This document shows, piece after piece, positions 40,518 through 49,038 of a DNA stretch of 64,000 nt (its first letter is position 1; each line of letters opens with the position of its first letter). Position numbers and translations under genes: made by a program. The notes under the pieces were generated by a model. That model had not been told where the DNA came from, did not search any database, and saw nothing but the letters and a program-made list of their open reading frames with translations. This stretch comes from Streptomyces flaveus (lineage in GTDB: Bacteria; Actinomycetota; Actinomycetes; Streptomycetales; Streptomycetaceae): positions 60,115-124,114 of the forward strand of contig NZ_BMPQ01000026.1 in NCBI RefSeq assembly GCF_014647675.1, in the 5' to 3' direction.

Positions 40518-41066
40518 ATGTCTGTTGGATCAAGGGGTGGCAAGCCCCGGGCGCAGGGCCGTGGGCACTCGCTGGCAGGGAACATCGCATTCGGTACGGG
40601 GGCGGTGCTGGTCCTGGCGACCATAATGCTCGGCGGCTATGCGGGCGCGGTCCTCACCCATGGCTTGGCCGACGACTCCTTCTTGTCGTCAGCGGTTCCT
40701 GATGACGGACGGGTCGCCGTGATCATCGGGGGCGTCGGCATGGGGAGCCTGATGGGGTTGATGCTGCCTCTGCTCCTCCTCGCGGCGGTCCGGGGGACCA
40801 AGGAGAAGCCCAGGCTCGGGCCGGGCGAGGCGCTGCTCAAGGCTCTCGGCGTTGTGGTGATCGGCGCCTACCTGGCTGTCGTTTCGCTGCTTCCCGCTCA
40901 GCTCGGCTGGATCCTTCCCGAGAGGGTCGTCTCGCTGTTCAGCGTTCCCTTCGTCGGCTTCAGCTGGGCACCTCTGATGCTGATCCCTTGGGGACGGTTC
41001 GGGCTGGGGGGCATGGCACGGCTGCGCGTCGGCTCGCGAGGTCAGGGCGGGTCCAGCTCTGCCTGA
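40518..41066 (+). CDS. Multi-pass membrane protein, unknown
   Basis: This 182-residue protein has four membrane segments (IAFGTGAVLVLATIMLGGYAGAVL, GGVGMGSLMGLMLPLLLLAAV, LGVVVIGAYLAVVSLLPAQLG, VPFVGFSWAPLMLIPWG). ATG follows GGGGAG. It is the last of three consecutive small membrane proteins. After it, 41067-41355 has no gene; a GCCTGCC/GGCAGGC hairpin there (about 41190-41217) may be a terminator. Function unknown. Confidence 0.65.
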   Translation: MSVGSRGGKPRAQGRGHSLAGNIAFGTGAVLVLATIMLGGYAGAVLTHGLADDSFLSSAVPDDGRVAVIIGGVGMGSLMGLMLPLLLLAAVRGTKEKPRLGPGEALLKALGVVVIGAYLAVVSLLPAQLGWILPERVVSLFSVPFVGFSWAPLMLIPWGRFGLGGMARLRVGSRGQGGSSSA

Positions 41067-41355
41067 GGCTGGCCCTGCCCGGAACGCAGTGCTAGACGTC
41101 ACGTATATGGGTCCCATGTCAGCCGTACGAGGGGCTGGGGCTGGGGCTCGGAGTCGGCGTTATGGATCTGAATCGCTGACGCGAACGCTGCCTGCCTGTC
41201 CCTGCTGGAGGGCAGGCAACGCTGACGCTCGCCATGTCAATCCCGCGTCCGCTCCGAAGCCGTGACGCCGCCGCGGGAATCTCGAGCGTCGCCCGACTGC
41301 TCGTAGGCGGAACTCATCCTGGAACGATCAGTAAGTCCCCGAAGCAGGTTGTGGA

Positions 41356-41736
41356 TCAGGTGGCAGGACGAGCGCTCAACGCGCTCTGGAGCGCCGGCTG
41401 CACGTCTTCCCCGAGAACGATGTGTGTCGTCTTGCCCGGCAGGGTGGGCAGCTCAGCCCAGTGAGTCACGGTGTTGTCGTCGGCAAGACTGTAGGGCACA
41501 TGGACAATCCGGTCGGAGTCGACGAAGCAGTCCGTGTGTTCCGTCCCGTCCTCACTGAAGTGCCGATTTGTGAAAGTCATCGGCCTCACAATCCAGTATT
41601 CCTCCCCCAACGCTGTTTCTGACTCGGCGCTGTCGGCTGGGTACCGGCCCGTTATCGCCGCTGCCACCGGTGCACCGGGCTGTGGCAGCCTCTCGCGTGC
41701 GTCGACCCAGGTCACGTGGGTGTTCAGATTCGTCAT
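41356..41736 (-). CDS. Hypothetical protein
   Basis: This 126-residue soluble protein opens TNLNTHVTWVDARERLPQPG, then has EEYWIVRPMTFTNRHF and HTDCFVDSDRIVHVPYSLAD. The W-x-x-x-x-x-LP opening loosely recalls DUF551 phage proteins, but the match is weak. ATG at 41736 is preferred over 41742 because GAGG lies six bases upstream. It is in an accessory region and has no operon partner. Function unknown. Confidence 0.55.
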   Translation of the reverse strand: MTNLNTHVTWVDARERLPQPGAPVAAAITGRYPADSAESETALGEEYWIVRPMTFTNRHFSEDGTEHTDCFVDSDRIVHVPYSLADDNTVTHWAELPTLPGKTTHIVLGEDVQPALQSALSARPAT

Positions 41737-41929
41737 CCCCATCCTCAGTTAAGCGGTCGGGTTCCGTTTTCTGTCCATGCGCCGGTACATCGGCAAGACC
41801 GTTGTACCGACCTCGGCGTCTTGTAGGACTGCCCAGCGCTTGCGCAGGTTGCCTGAGTCGGAACAAACACGGAACCAAGCGCTCCGCCACTGCCTGCCCT
41901 TCCTCTCGGGCCGCCGCAGATCACCAGGC

Positions 41930-42158
41930 GACCCCCGACCTCAAGGCGGACCACATCGCCGCTCACATTGCTTCCGGGGAGCTGCGACCTGGTGCGCGGC
42001 TGCCAGGCGAGCGCGACCTGGCGGCTGAGTACGGGGTCGCGCACTTGACCGCTCGCCGCGCCACCAGCGACCGCGGCTTCGTCGTCACGCTCCCCGCGAA
42101 GGGCACCTTCGTCGCGTACCCGGACGCGAACGAGCCCGCCGACGACAGCCAGGAGTAA
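41930..42158 (+). pseudogene. Degenerate GntR DNA-binding domain
   Basis: The frame contains KADHIAAHIASGELRPGARLPGERDLAAEYGVAHLTARRA, then jumps to DRGFVVTLPAKGTFVAYP. It is missing about six residues of the recognition-helix/wing linker (MEVLRE-type) that intact GntR proteins have. No convincing start codon precedes it in frame. I read it as a decayed GntR gene; a functional divergent protein is less likely. Confidence 0.55.
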
Positions 42159-42186
42159 CGGCGTCGTCCACCCCGGCGCTCCTCCG

Positions 42187-42672
42187 TCACACCGCCTTGA
42201 CGTGGACGTCGCCCGGGTTCAGCACGGCCAGATACGCCTCGATGTCCTCCGGGTCGCTGGTGAAGATCACGGCACTGCCATGCTTCACGGCGGACAGGGC
42301 CACCCACGCGTCCACCGCGTCTGGCTTCTTCTTGGCGGGGAGTTTCGCTTCCCCCAGTGCCGCGCCGATGCGGCGCCAGTCGATGACGTCAGGGCCGTTG
42401 GCGCACGCGATGCACTCCGGTCGGCCGGCTCTCGTCTCACGCATGGCTGGTTCGGATGTCCGGGCCTGCGGCACTGTGCAGTCCTTCAGGACGGCGGCCA
42501 GAGTGTGGATGGAGGCCGGACGCGGGCGCCACACCTGGGCGAGAACCGGACCGAGGACGAGTGCGCGGTGGGGAGTGGCCTTGAAGCCGTTGTGCAATGC
42601 GACGGCCTTGGCTTTCCGGTCCGCGAGGGCGATGAGCATTCCGGTGTCGTACACCGGGACTCTTGCGCTCAC
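42187..42672 (-). CDS. PIN-domain toxin
   Basis: This 161-residue PIN-like ribonuclease has an N-terminal VPVYDTGMLIALAD (Asp at about 9) and a C-terminal KKPDAVDAWVALSAVKHGSAVIFTSDPEDIEAYL. These supply the acidic residues (about D118, D121, D140) expected to bind Mg. It overlaps the upstream ribbon-helix-helix gene by four bases, the standard antitoxin-toxin order. It should cleave RNA when not bound by the antitoxin. The middle region (about 50-100) is less typical of VapC proteins. Confidence 0.75.
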   Translation of the reverse strand: MSARVPVYDTGMLIALADRKAKAVALHNGFKATPHRALVLGPVLAQVWRPRPASIHTLAAVLKDCTVPQARTSEPAMRETRAGRPECIACANGPDVIDWRRIGAALGEAKLPAKKKPDAVDAWVALSAVKHGSAVIFTSDPEDIEAYLAVLNPGDVHVKAV

Positions 42673-42995
42673 GCGGCGTGTCCGGGGCGGGCGGGCGAGC
42701 GGTCTTCACCGTAGACGAGGTTGAGAGCGGCTTCGACATCTCGCCGCTCCTGCTCTGTCAACTCCTCTGCCTTCACGTCTGGTTCGGACGGGAGGGCTGC
42801 CGCTTCCGCCTCCGCCTCGGCGATGAGGGCATCGAGCCCGGAGAACTGATCCTCTATAGCCTCGGTCTCCGCCATCTGCCGGGTCGCAGCGTGCACGAGG
42901 TACGCGGAGACGTCCATGCCTGCCCGCTCCGCGTGCTGCCTGATGCGCTCGGCCTGCTCCTGCTCAAGGCTGATGCTGATCCTGGTCTTGGCCAC
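42669..42995 (-). CDS. Ribbon-helix-helix antitoxin
   Basis: This 108-residue protein has an N-terminal ribbon-helix-helix (MAKTRISISLEQEQAERIRQHAERAGMDVSAYLVHAA). An acidic Ala/Glu-rich C-terminus is suited to neutralising the toxin. It starts at GTG 42995 and overlaps the PIN gene. Such antitoxins also repress their own promoter. Only 11 bp separate its start from the divergent 43007 ORF, so the operator must overlap that gene or the latter's start is annotated too early. Confidence 0.78.
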   Translation of the reverse strand: MAKTRISISLEQEQAERIRQHAERAGMDVSAYLVHAATRQMAETEAIEDQFSGLDALIAEAEAEAAALPSEPDVKAEELTEQERRDVEAALNLVYGEDRSPARPGHAA

Positions 42996-43006
42996 GAGAA
43001 GAGTGT

Positions 43007-43258
43007 ATGACGCGTATTACGAAGTGTTCAAGCGGCTGCGGTGCAGATGGAGGACCCGAGTCGAACGCACGGATTCATTTCAATCTCGACGGTATCGATG
43101 ATCCCGTAGCTTCGGCGCGGACAGGAGAAAGCGTCGACCCGAGCGGCTTCGAGGGACTGACCAACTGGGAGCTTTACCAAGCCCGTGAATCACCGCACGC
43201 ATGGGATCGCATCACGTGGTACCGAGGAGGCCAGACAGTTGCCAACCCCTTCGCCTGA
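43007..43258 (+). CDS. Small hypothetical protein
   Basis: This 83-residue ORF contains FEGLTNWELYQARESPHAWDRITWYRGGQTVANPF, which looks like conserved protein rather than noise. The N-terminal Cys pair (CSSGCGADG) may be outside the real gene. It overlaps the next gene by 20 bp. The 11-bp gap to the divergent antitoxin gene makes this start doubtful. Family and function are unknown. It may be a fragment of a larger toxin or immunity protein. Confidence 0.45.
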   Translation: MTRITKCSSGCGADGGPESNARIHFNLDGIDDPVASARTGESVDPSGFEGLTNWELYQARESPHAWDRITWYRGGQTVANPFA

Positions 43259-43643
43259 CGATGCCCGAGTCGAGGTTCGGTTCAAGTCGTCCCGCACCTT
43301 CCGAATGTGGCGTTACGGAGTGGGCCACTCCCAGTTGCTGCTACGTGCGACCCCGGGTGGGGCTGAGCCCCGCTGCATCGACCTGCACTTTGAGGGCGTC
43401 GCTGCTGTCCAGCTCGGGATCCGGTACGTCGCTCCTGAGGTGCTTCTCGCCACAGAGCGCGAGCGCGCGGAGCTGGAGGCATTGGCTCAGTCAGGTGCAG
43501 GAGCACGCCATATCGCCCTTGCCTTGCGAACCGAGGCTGGCACCGGCCTGGTGCTGTGCAGAAGAGTCCGTGCCCTGCTCGGCGGCACGGATCCCTTTGG
43601 GGAGGTCGAGGACAGTGAGGTGTTGTGGAGCCATCGCGCCTGA
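43239..43643 (+). CDS. Hypothetical protein
   Basis: This 134-residue soluble protein begins at TTG 43239, eight bases after GGAGG (43226-43230), overlapping the preceding ORF. It contains VRFKSSRTFRMWRYGVGHSQLLLRATP and IDLHFEGVAAVQLGIRYVAPEVL, consistent with a small beta-rich fold. I do not recognise it. Its size and setting in a run of small same-strand genes suggest an immunity-type protein, by inference only. Confidence 0.55.
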   Translation: MPTPSPDDARVEVRFKSSRTFRMWRYGVGHSQLLLRATPGGAEPRCIDLHFEGVAAVQLGIRYVAPEVLLATERERAELEALAQSGAGARHIALALRTEAGTGLVLCRRVRALLGGTDPFGEVEDSEVLWSHRA

Positions 43644-43912
43644 TCTTTACCCCGTAGCTCCAGTTGCGGGCCCTTGCGCCCAGACCGCCGAGCTGACCGG
43701 CCTGGGCCCCTGCTGGGCTGCCTGGGGGGCGGTGATTGGAAGGTTTGGGACACTCTCGACCCCAGAAGTACCTGGTCGCAGCGGACGGGGTTGTCCAAAA
43801 CCTTCCAATTGGTGTTGTCCGGGGCAGCCGGGAGCCCGGCGACGGCACGCGTATGCGGGCCGGACTGCCGCCGGGCTCCGGTTGACGCGGGGCCGACCTG
43901 TCAGGGCAGCGC

Positions 43913-44593
43913 GTGCACGCGTGGTCTCACCATGTGGTCCACGTGTTTTCCGGCGCCGACCGCTCGTTGAGCGAGGCTCACTTTCTGATGGAAGGCTTCA
44001 TGACCACAGAAGGCACCGAAGAGCACCTCTCCGTGTACCGGCTGCTGCCGAGCATGAGGGAGTTCCAGCTTCTCCACTTCGACAACTCGCTCGTGGACCT
44101 GATGCGCTGGCAGGCGAGTGGATCTCAAGGCCAATTCCCCATGGAGTTCACCGCCGAATGGGGAGGCCATCCGCGGTGGACCAAGAGCGAGTTTCCCACC
44201 GGGAACCCCAGCTCTCCCGTGCTCAGCTGTCGGCTGGCCGACTTGTTGAGAGATGACTTGGAGCGCGCGGGGCGCCTGCTACCGATCCGGATCGAGAACG
44301 CCGATGCGGACGACTACCTGCTGTACGTCGTGGAGCTGGTGGCCGACTGCCTGGACACCGAGAAGTCGTCGCCGGCGGACAAGCTAGGCAGAGTCCAGAG
44401 GTCGGTCTTCCGGCCGGAAGCGCTTCCCGCCGACGTACCGGCCTTCCGGCCGACCGGATTCCCCACAGCGGTCTGCTGGAACGGATGGGCCGTCGACCTC
44501 TTGAACGGTCTCCTGGGGGACCAGCTGGAAGCCCGACTGGTGTGGTCGGAAGATCCCAAGGACGTTCCTTATCCCGACCCTTGGGGATTCTGA
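43913..44593 (+). CDS. Hypothetical protein, candidate immunity protein
   Basis: This 226-residue protein starts at GTG 43913 in the annotated frame; no good SD is visible, so the start is uncertain. It has HHVVHVFSGADRSLSEAHFLMEG near the N-terminus and a long acidic middle. Soluble, no catalytic motif. Its stop is one base before the next gene's GTG, so the two are a tight operon. Single-domain soluble proteins in a row of this kind are typical of polymorphic-toxin immunity clusters. Confidence 0.6.
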   Translation: MHAWSHHVVHVFSGADRSLSEAHFLMEGFMTTEGTEEHLSVYRLLPSMREFQLLHFDNSLVDLMRWQASGSQGQFPMEFTAEWGGHPRWTKSEFPTGNPSSPVLSCRLADLLRDDLERAGRLLPIRIENADADDYLLYVVELVADCLDTEKSSPADKLGRVQRSVFRPEALPADVPAFRPTGFPTAVCWNGWAVDLLNGLLGDQLEARLVWSEDPKDVPYPDPWGF

Positions 44594-44594
44594 C

Positions 44595-45188
44595 GTGGGC
44601 AACACAGCAGAGACGGACTTCCGCGAACATGTGCGCCAGGGAGCCAAACGCATCCTGAACAGTTTTCCCGAGGCCCTCCGACCCGAGATCTACGTCGTCT
44701 CGTTCCGCCTCTGGCGCGTCGACCAGGACCCTCGCTACCCCTACGTGGCCATCGGTTACAACACCGAGAGCGAGGTCCGCCGTGTGATGGAGCAGGGGTG
44801 CGCCTACGAGGGGACGGCCCGCTGGGAGTACGCGTACTGGCTGCTGGAAGGGTTCGAGATGGTTGGGCACGTGCCCGAGGACCCGGTCGGCAGCAAGCTG
44901 CACCTGGCCGAGGCGCAGGCGGCGGGACTCTGGTACGAGGACGAAGGCAGCCTCTCCGACGAGGCGCGTGACGCCCTCGATGACCAGCTTGTCAGCCGCT
45001 TCGACGATGTGTGCATCGACGCCGCCCGACACCTTCATGCCGACGGTCACCTCACCCGGGTACTCGGACGGCAGGTCCCGGTCGTGCTGTTCGACATGGA
45101 CCGCCCCGGTTGGGAGGTGGAAGCCACCGAGGCCGCCAATCCTCGCGAGGTGCTCGCCGACTTCCTGGAGCATCATTCGGTGAGATGA
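44595..45188 (+). CDS. Hypothetical protein, DUF4303-like candidate immunity protein
   Basis: This 197-residue protein starts at GTG 44595 one base after the preceding stop. It contains EIYVVSFRLWRVDQDPRYPYVAIGYNTESEV and ARWEYAYWLLEGFEMVG, which loosely resemble DUF4303/immunity proteins. It is soluble and acidic. The pairing with the 226-residue gene suggests they protect against one toxin or are both spare immunity genes. Similarity is from memory and not strong. Confidence 0.55.
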   Translation: MGNTAETDFREHVRQGAKRILNSFPEALRPEIYVVSFRLWRVDQDPRYPYVAIGYNTESEVRRVMEQGCAYEGTARWEYAYWLLEGFEMVGHVPEDPVGSKLHLAEAQAAGLWYEDEGSLSDEARDALDDQLVSRFDDVCIDAARHLHADGHLTRVLGRQVPVVLFDMDRPGWEVEATEAANPREVLADFLEHHSVR

Positions 45189-45367
45189 GCGACGGAAGGG
45201 ACCAGGACCGGGCTTGCGACAGCAGGGCGGCCCAGAATGGATCGATGGACAGATCCAGCGGATCTACGCGGGTCTCAACCACAGTTGATCCGGTTTGGTG
45301 AGCCGATTATTTCTAGGCGCACTGCCGGTTCCTCCGGCGTACGCCTCGGACAATCGATGAGGGTTCT

Positions 45368-45907
45368 GTGGCTATTACTAGCGAGTGGCTCGATGAATGG
45401 CTGAAGCGCATGGAAGCGCTCACCTCTGCCTTCATAGAGGGGTTCCAGCTCGCCTTCGGTTATCCGCCGGGCGAGAACTATGTGGTATCGGTTTCGGGGG
45501 CATCAGGGGCAGGGGTCAAGGAGTTCGTGGGTGTCGGGGGCGTGCCCGAGGACCTGGTTGCCTTCTATCGGCGGGTGGGGAAGGTGAGTCTTCCGGATGT
45601 GGGTTCCGGCTTCTTTGTGCATTCGGTGGGCCAGACGGTGGCGGGGGTGTGTGGTGATCTCCCGACGCGGATCGTTGGCGCCCGCGAGGACTCCGTTGTC
45701 GTCTTCGGGTCCGATGGCGGGGGCGCGTTTTTCGCGCTGAGTGCCACCGATGGGGCGACCGTGTACCGGCTTCCTCCTTCTGGTGTTGAGGGAGGCGTCT
45801 ACACGGAGGGAGCGCTTCCGTGCGAGGTTGTCGCGTCCGACCTGGCCGGCTTTCTGCGCCTCCTCGAGCATGAGCTGAAAGGGGGCCAAGGGCTTCGCGC
45901 TTCGTAG
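45368..45907 (+). CDS. SMI1/KNR4 (SUKH)-like immunity protein
   Basis: This 179-residue protein has the SUKH-type core: VKEFVGVGGVPEDLVAFYRRVGKVSLPDVGSGFFVHSV (about 48-88) and a repeated VVFGSDGGGAFFALS strand set. SUKH proteins are the most common immunity proteins of polymorphic-toxin systems. It starts at GTG after GAGGGTTCT. A 180-bp gap without genes separates it from the previous pair. No toxin gene is adjacent. Confidence 0.65.
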   Translation: MAITSEWLDEWLKRMEALTSAFIEGFQLAFGYPPGENYVVSVSGASGAGVKEFVGVGGVPEDLVAFYRRVGKVSLPDVGSGFFVHSVGQTVAGVCGDLPTRIVGAREDSVVVFGSDGGGAFFALSATDGATVYRLPPSGVEGGVYTEGALPCEVVASDLAGFLRLLEHELKGGQGLRAS

Positions 45908-46024
45908 TAAAGGTCTGAGAGTTCACAACTCACGTACGACAACGGTCTGGTGGTGTCCGTAATGAAAGGTGACACTTCGCCCGGTATTGGCGACACTCTG
46001 GAGGCAGGGGGTTTCGGCTGCGAA

Positions 46025-46075
46025 TGTTACACATTCCTGGGGTCTGTAACGTTCGTAGAACCGCCTACCAGTGGG
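46025..46075 (+). repeat. 51-bp imperfect direct repeat, copy 1
   Basis: This matches 48416-48466 at about 43 of 51 positions by eye, sharing ACACATTCC, TCTGTAACGTTCGTAGAA, GCCT and GTGGG blocks. It lies 90 bp before the SUKH gene at 46165 and may include its promoter. GTTACA and TGTAAC here also form a small inverted repeat. Confidence 0.7.
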
Positions 46076-46164
46076 CAGCAGTCGCACGCCGCCTGCGTAT
46101 ATCCGGCCCCCCTCTGTCGGGCGCATCGACGTGACAGGGAATGTGTCGGAGTGGAGTAATTCGC

Positions 46165-46701
46165 ATGAACGCGCCGATTGAGAGGCTGACCCAGCTGGTT
46201 CCCCCTGCATCAACCCCCTCTCGGAAGGACTGGAGCCTGGTCGAGGAGGAGATCGGGACGCCCCTGCCTCACGACTACAAAGGGCTGATCGATACTTATG
46301 GTGGAGGGTTGTTCGACAACTGCCTCTGGTTGCTCGAGCTGGGATGTGAAAACAAGCACTACGATTTGCTTATCGAGGCAAAAGAGCGTGCGGAGGCTTT
46401 TGAATTGCTATGGGGGCACGGCGAAGAGAAGCCCAACGAGCTGGAAGAAGAGGGCAGCCGCGTAATTCCATGGGCTACCACAGAGAACGGTGAGTTTGTC
46501 TTCTGGCTGACTCGGCCTGGGCAGGGCCCCAACACCTGGACGGTGATGGTGAACGAAGGTCGCGGCCCCGAGTGGGAACGCCACCAGATGACCTGCACCA
46601 GCTTCTTGGTTGCGGTCCTGGAGGGAGACGTACGGTCGGAGATTCTCTGGGAACTCCCTGTCTCAGAGCATGAATTCCGTCCAAGTGGCGACTTTGTGTG
46701 A
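46165..46701 (+). CDS. SMI1/KNR4 (SUKH-1) immunity-type protein
   Basis: This 178-residue protein has classical SMI1/KNR4 features: WSLVEEEIGTPLPHDYKGLIDTYGGGLFD (about 23-51), VIPWATTENGEFVFWLTR (about 101-118) and VAVLEGDVRSEIL near the end. ATG at 46165 follows GGAGTGGAG. SUKH proteins bind and inhibit nuclease or deaminase toxins. Lower G+C than neighbours suggests recent acquisition. It is convergent with the large membrane-protein gene at 46765. Confidence 0.85.
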   Translation: MNAPIERLTQLVPPASTPSRKDWSLVEEEIGTPLPHDYKGLIDTYGGGLFDNCLWLLELGCENKHYDLLIEAKERAEAFELLWGHGEEKPNELEEEGSRVIPWATTENGEFVFWLTRPGQGPNTWTVMVNEGRGPEWERHQMTCTSFLVAVLEGDVRSEILWELPVSEHEFRPSGDFV

Positions 46702-46764
46702 CACCGCCTCCCAGGGCGAACGGTGGACCGCTCGTCCCGACGGCCCGTCAGTTCTTCGGCCCCG

Positions 46765-48294
46765 TCAGCCCGCCGACGCCTTGGCACAGAGGTATGGACG
46801 CGCGAGCAGCAAGCCCGTGCCCGTAATAGCGATGCCGAAGTAGACCGGCGCCAGGTGGATGAAGTCCGTGTAGTGGATCGCGGTGTGCACCACGACCGCC
46901 GGCAGGAAGCCGGCGGATGCCGCCGCGGTCAGGGTCCAGAACACCCAGGCCTCCCCCCGCCGCCAGCCCCACGCGCTGAGCAGCACGATGGCCACCGCGG
47001 CGGACATCAGGGCGCCGCCCAGCCCCGCGCGGTCGTGGGCGACGAAGGGCACAAGCCGGGGGTTCAGGGATTCCAGCGCCTCCGTGCTGGTGCCCAGGAA
47101 GGTCAGGTCGGTCGGTACGAAGACGCCGGTCAGGCCTACCACCGAGATCACCGCTCCGCCGGCGAACAGGCCCGCTCCCGTGACGATCAGCAGCAGCTGG
47201 CCGGTCAGCGCCCGTCGGCGTTCCGGTTCCGGGCCCTCGGGGGTCAGGTGCCAGCGCGGTGTGTGCGGGGTTCGGCGGACCGCGGCCACGAACATCGGGA
47301 ACAGTACGAGGGCGGTGGCCGTGTGCAGGGGTTCCACGAAGCCGGTGGCCAGGAAGTAGAACAAGGTGGGGAAGCCGATCGTTCCCGAGAGCAGGTACAC
47401 CTCGCGGGCCCAGGGCCAGCCGCGTCTGATCCCGCCCACGGCGAGGCCGGTGTAGAGGGCGCCGATCGATGCCATCGTGCCGGCCATGGTGATCCGGTCG
47501 TGCTGGAGGAAGTGGACGAGGTGGTGGTTGGCGGCGTGCAGTTGATGCACCGTCATGCCGAGGTAGTCGCGGTCGTACCAGAGCAGTACCGGCCCGAGTG
47601 TGATCGCCACGGCGCCGAGTCCGGCGCCCGTCATACCGAGCCCGACGAGCAGCGCCCACCACCAGGCGGGCCAGCGGCGCGGATCGCGGCCGACATCCCG
47701 TAGCCGCGGCGCGGGCGCGGTGGGCGTGGCTGCCTCGGTGACCCGTGCGAACCAGCCGGGTCCGGCCTCGACGAGCACCCCGGGCCGGGCGAGCACGACG
47801 GCGTCCGGCTCCTCGAGTGCGGCGGCCGCGGCGGTGACCGACGGGTCGGACACATGGATCACGTGCGGGTCGTCGCCGCTGGTGAACCCGTCGACGTGCG
47901 GCTTGAGGGCAGCCTCGGCCTCCGGGTCGCAGGCGCGGACGACCAGCGGGATCGAGCGGCCGGCAGCGGCCTTCCGTACGGTCTCCACGTCGGCCGCCGA
48001 GACGGGCGCCACCTCGACGACGCCGGCCCCGAGCGGGGGCATGGCGCGTACCGTTTCGCGGGCGAGCGAGGGCGGGACGGATATGCCGAGGCGGACGGTC
48101 ACGGGTACGCCGGCGATCTCACCGGCGAGGCGCTCAGGCGGGTGGCGGTGGCCGAATCCCCGGGCGATCAGCCGCGCGCCGGCGGGACGGGAGCCGATCG
48201 AGGCCAGCAGCCGCAGTGCGGCTCGCTGCGAACGGCGACGGCCGAGGACGGCAGCGGCCGTGCCGCGCAGCGGGTGATACGTCCAGTCCGGCAT
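46765..48294 (-). CDS. Membrane protein with dihydroorotate-dehydrogenase-like N-terminus
   Basis: This 509-residue protein with ATG at 48294 starts MPDWTYHPLRGTAAAVLG. Its first 220 residues resemble a degraded dihydroorotate dehydrogenase-like barrel (VPVTVRLGISVPPSLARETV, GAGVVEVAPVSAADVE, SIPLVVRACDPEAE). About eight transmembrane segments follow, with two His-rich stretches (HQLHAANHHLVHFLQHDR; FVAHDRAGLGGALMSA). The His-rich parts could bind metal or heme. I do not recognise the whole architecture. A longer ORF to 48423 lacks an SD. Confidence 0.65.
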   Translation of the reverse strand: MPDWTYHPLRGTAAAVLGRRRSQRAALRLLASIGSRPAGARLIARGFGHRHPPERLAGEIAGVPVTVRLGISVPPSLARETVRAMPPLGAGVVEVAPVSAADVETVRKAAAGRSIPLVVRACDPEAEAALKPHVDGFTSGDDPHVIHVSDPSVTAAAAALEEPDAVVLARPGVLVEAGPGWFARVTEAATPTAPAPRLRDVGRDPRRWPAWWWALLVGLGMTGAGLGAVAITLGPVLLWYDRDYLGMTVHQLHAANHHLVHFLQHDRITMAGTMASIGALYTGLAVGGIRRGWPWAREVYLLSGTIGFPTLFYFLATGFVEPLHTATALVLFPMFVAAVRRTPHTPRWHLTPEGPEPERRRALTGQLLLIVTGAGLFAGGAVISVVGLTGVFVPTDLTFLGTSTEALESLNPRLVPFVAHDRAGLGGALMSAAVAIVLLSAWGWRRGEAWVFWTLTAAASAGFLPAVVVHTAIHYTDFIHLAPVYFGIAITGTGLLLARPYLCAKASAG

Positions 48295-48415
48295 CAGTCG
48301 CTCTTGCTCTCGCTCTCCGTCGCGGTCACCGGGGCGCCGGGCCACCGGGTGCGGTCCAGCCGAGTAAACCTCACCCGGTGTCGGCCACGTTCGGGGAGGG
48401 GACGTTGCCGGCGTA

Positions 48416-48466
48416 TGTGACACATTCCGGTGATCTGTAACGTTCGTAGAAATGCCTGCCTGTGGG
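48416..48466 (+). repeat. 51-bp imperfect direct repeat, copy 2
   Basis: See copy 1 at 46025-46075. This copy lies about 390 bp before the ydaO riboswitch, in the gap upstream of the LysM protein gene. It may be a shared regulatory element or the scar of a duplication. Confidence 0.7.
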
Positions 48467-48854
48467 GAGCCGCCCTACACCACGTGCGTGTTGCGCGATC
48501 GGACTGCGCTCCATGGCCGCGCCTCCGCGGCTTCCCGAACGCCGGTACTCCAGCGTCTACTTCAAGCCCAACCCCGGACCACCTTCACGGAGCGAAATGC
48601 CCGAGTTGCCTATCTTGCCGCTTTGTTCAGGCTTGATGGTGCTTGATTGCGTGAATTGGGTCACGTTCGGGCGAATTGGGTGTTGTGAGTGCGTCTCGGC
48701 AACTTCTGCTTTGCAGAACGGAAGTTGAGGATCGCGTTCCGGAATAATCGGGCGATTTGCCCCTCGATTCGATGAGTTCAAAAGGGGCTCACTGGGATTT
48801 CACGGCTTGTTTCGGGTGTGTGCTCTCGCATACGTTCTCGGCGATCCGGGCGGA
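48467..48854. other. Gene-free upstream region of the riboswitch-controlled gene
   Basis: These 388 bp contain no convincing ORF. They are less G+C-rich toward 48600-48800 and should contain the promoter that transcribes through the riboswitch. I cannot assign a -10/-35 pair with confidence. Confidence 0.45.
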
Positions 48855-49025
48855 ACGCCGAATCCTGCCGCCGTCCGGAACCCATCCATCCATGCGCTTC
48901 GGCAGGAGCGGGGGAACCAGGTAAGTCGCCGGTCCGGATTTCGGAACGGCTTGGGGTGAAGTCGCGCTCATCGTGCGGCCGGGCATCTCCCGCCCGAACC
49001 CGACAGCTCACCTCGCAGGCGCCGG
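48855..49025 (+). promoter_or_regulatory. ydaO-type c-di-AMP riboswitch
   Basis: The conserved ydaO elements occur in order: CGCCGAATCCTGCCGCC, GGAACCC, GGGGGAACCAGGTAAGTCG, TTGGGGTGAAG, CCGGGCATCTCCCGCCCGAACC and CGACAGCTCACCTCGCAGGCG. The 5' CGCCGAATCCTG and 3' CAGGCG ends can pair. It ends about 13 bases before the LysM gene ATG. Binding of c-di-AMP is expected to switch the gene off, as known for rpf-type and cell-wall genes in Streptomyces. Confidence 0.93.
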
Positions 49026-49038
49026 AGAGGAATTCGCC

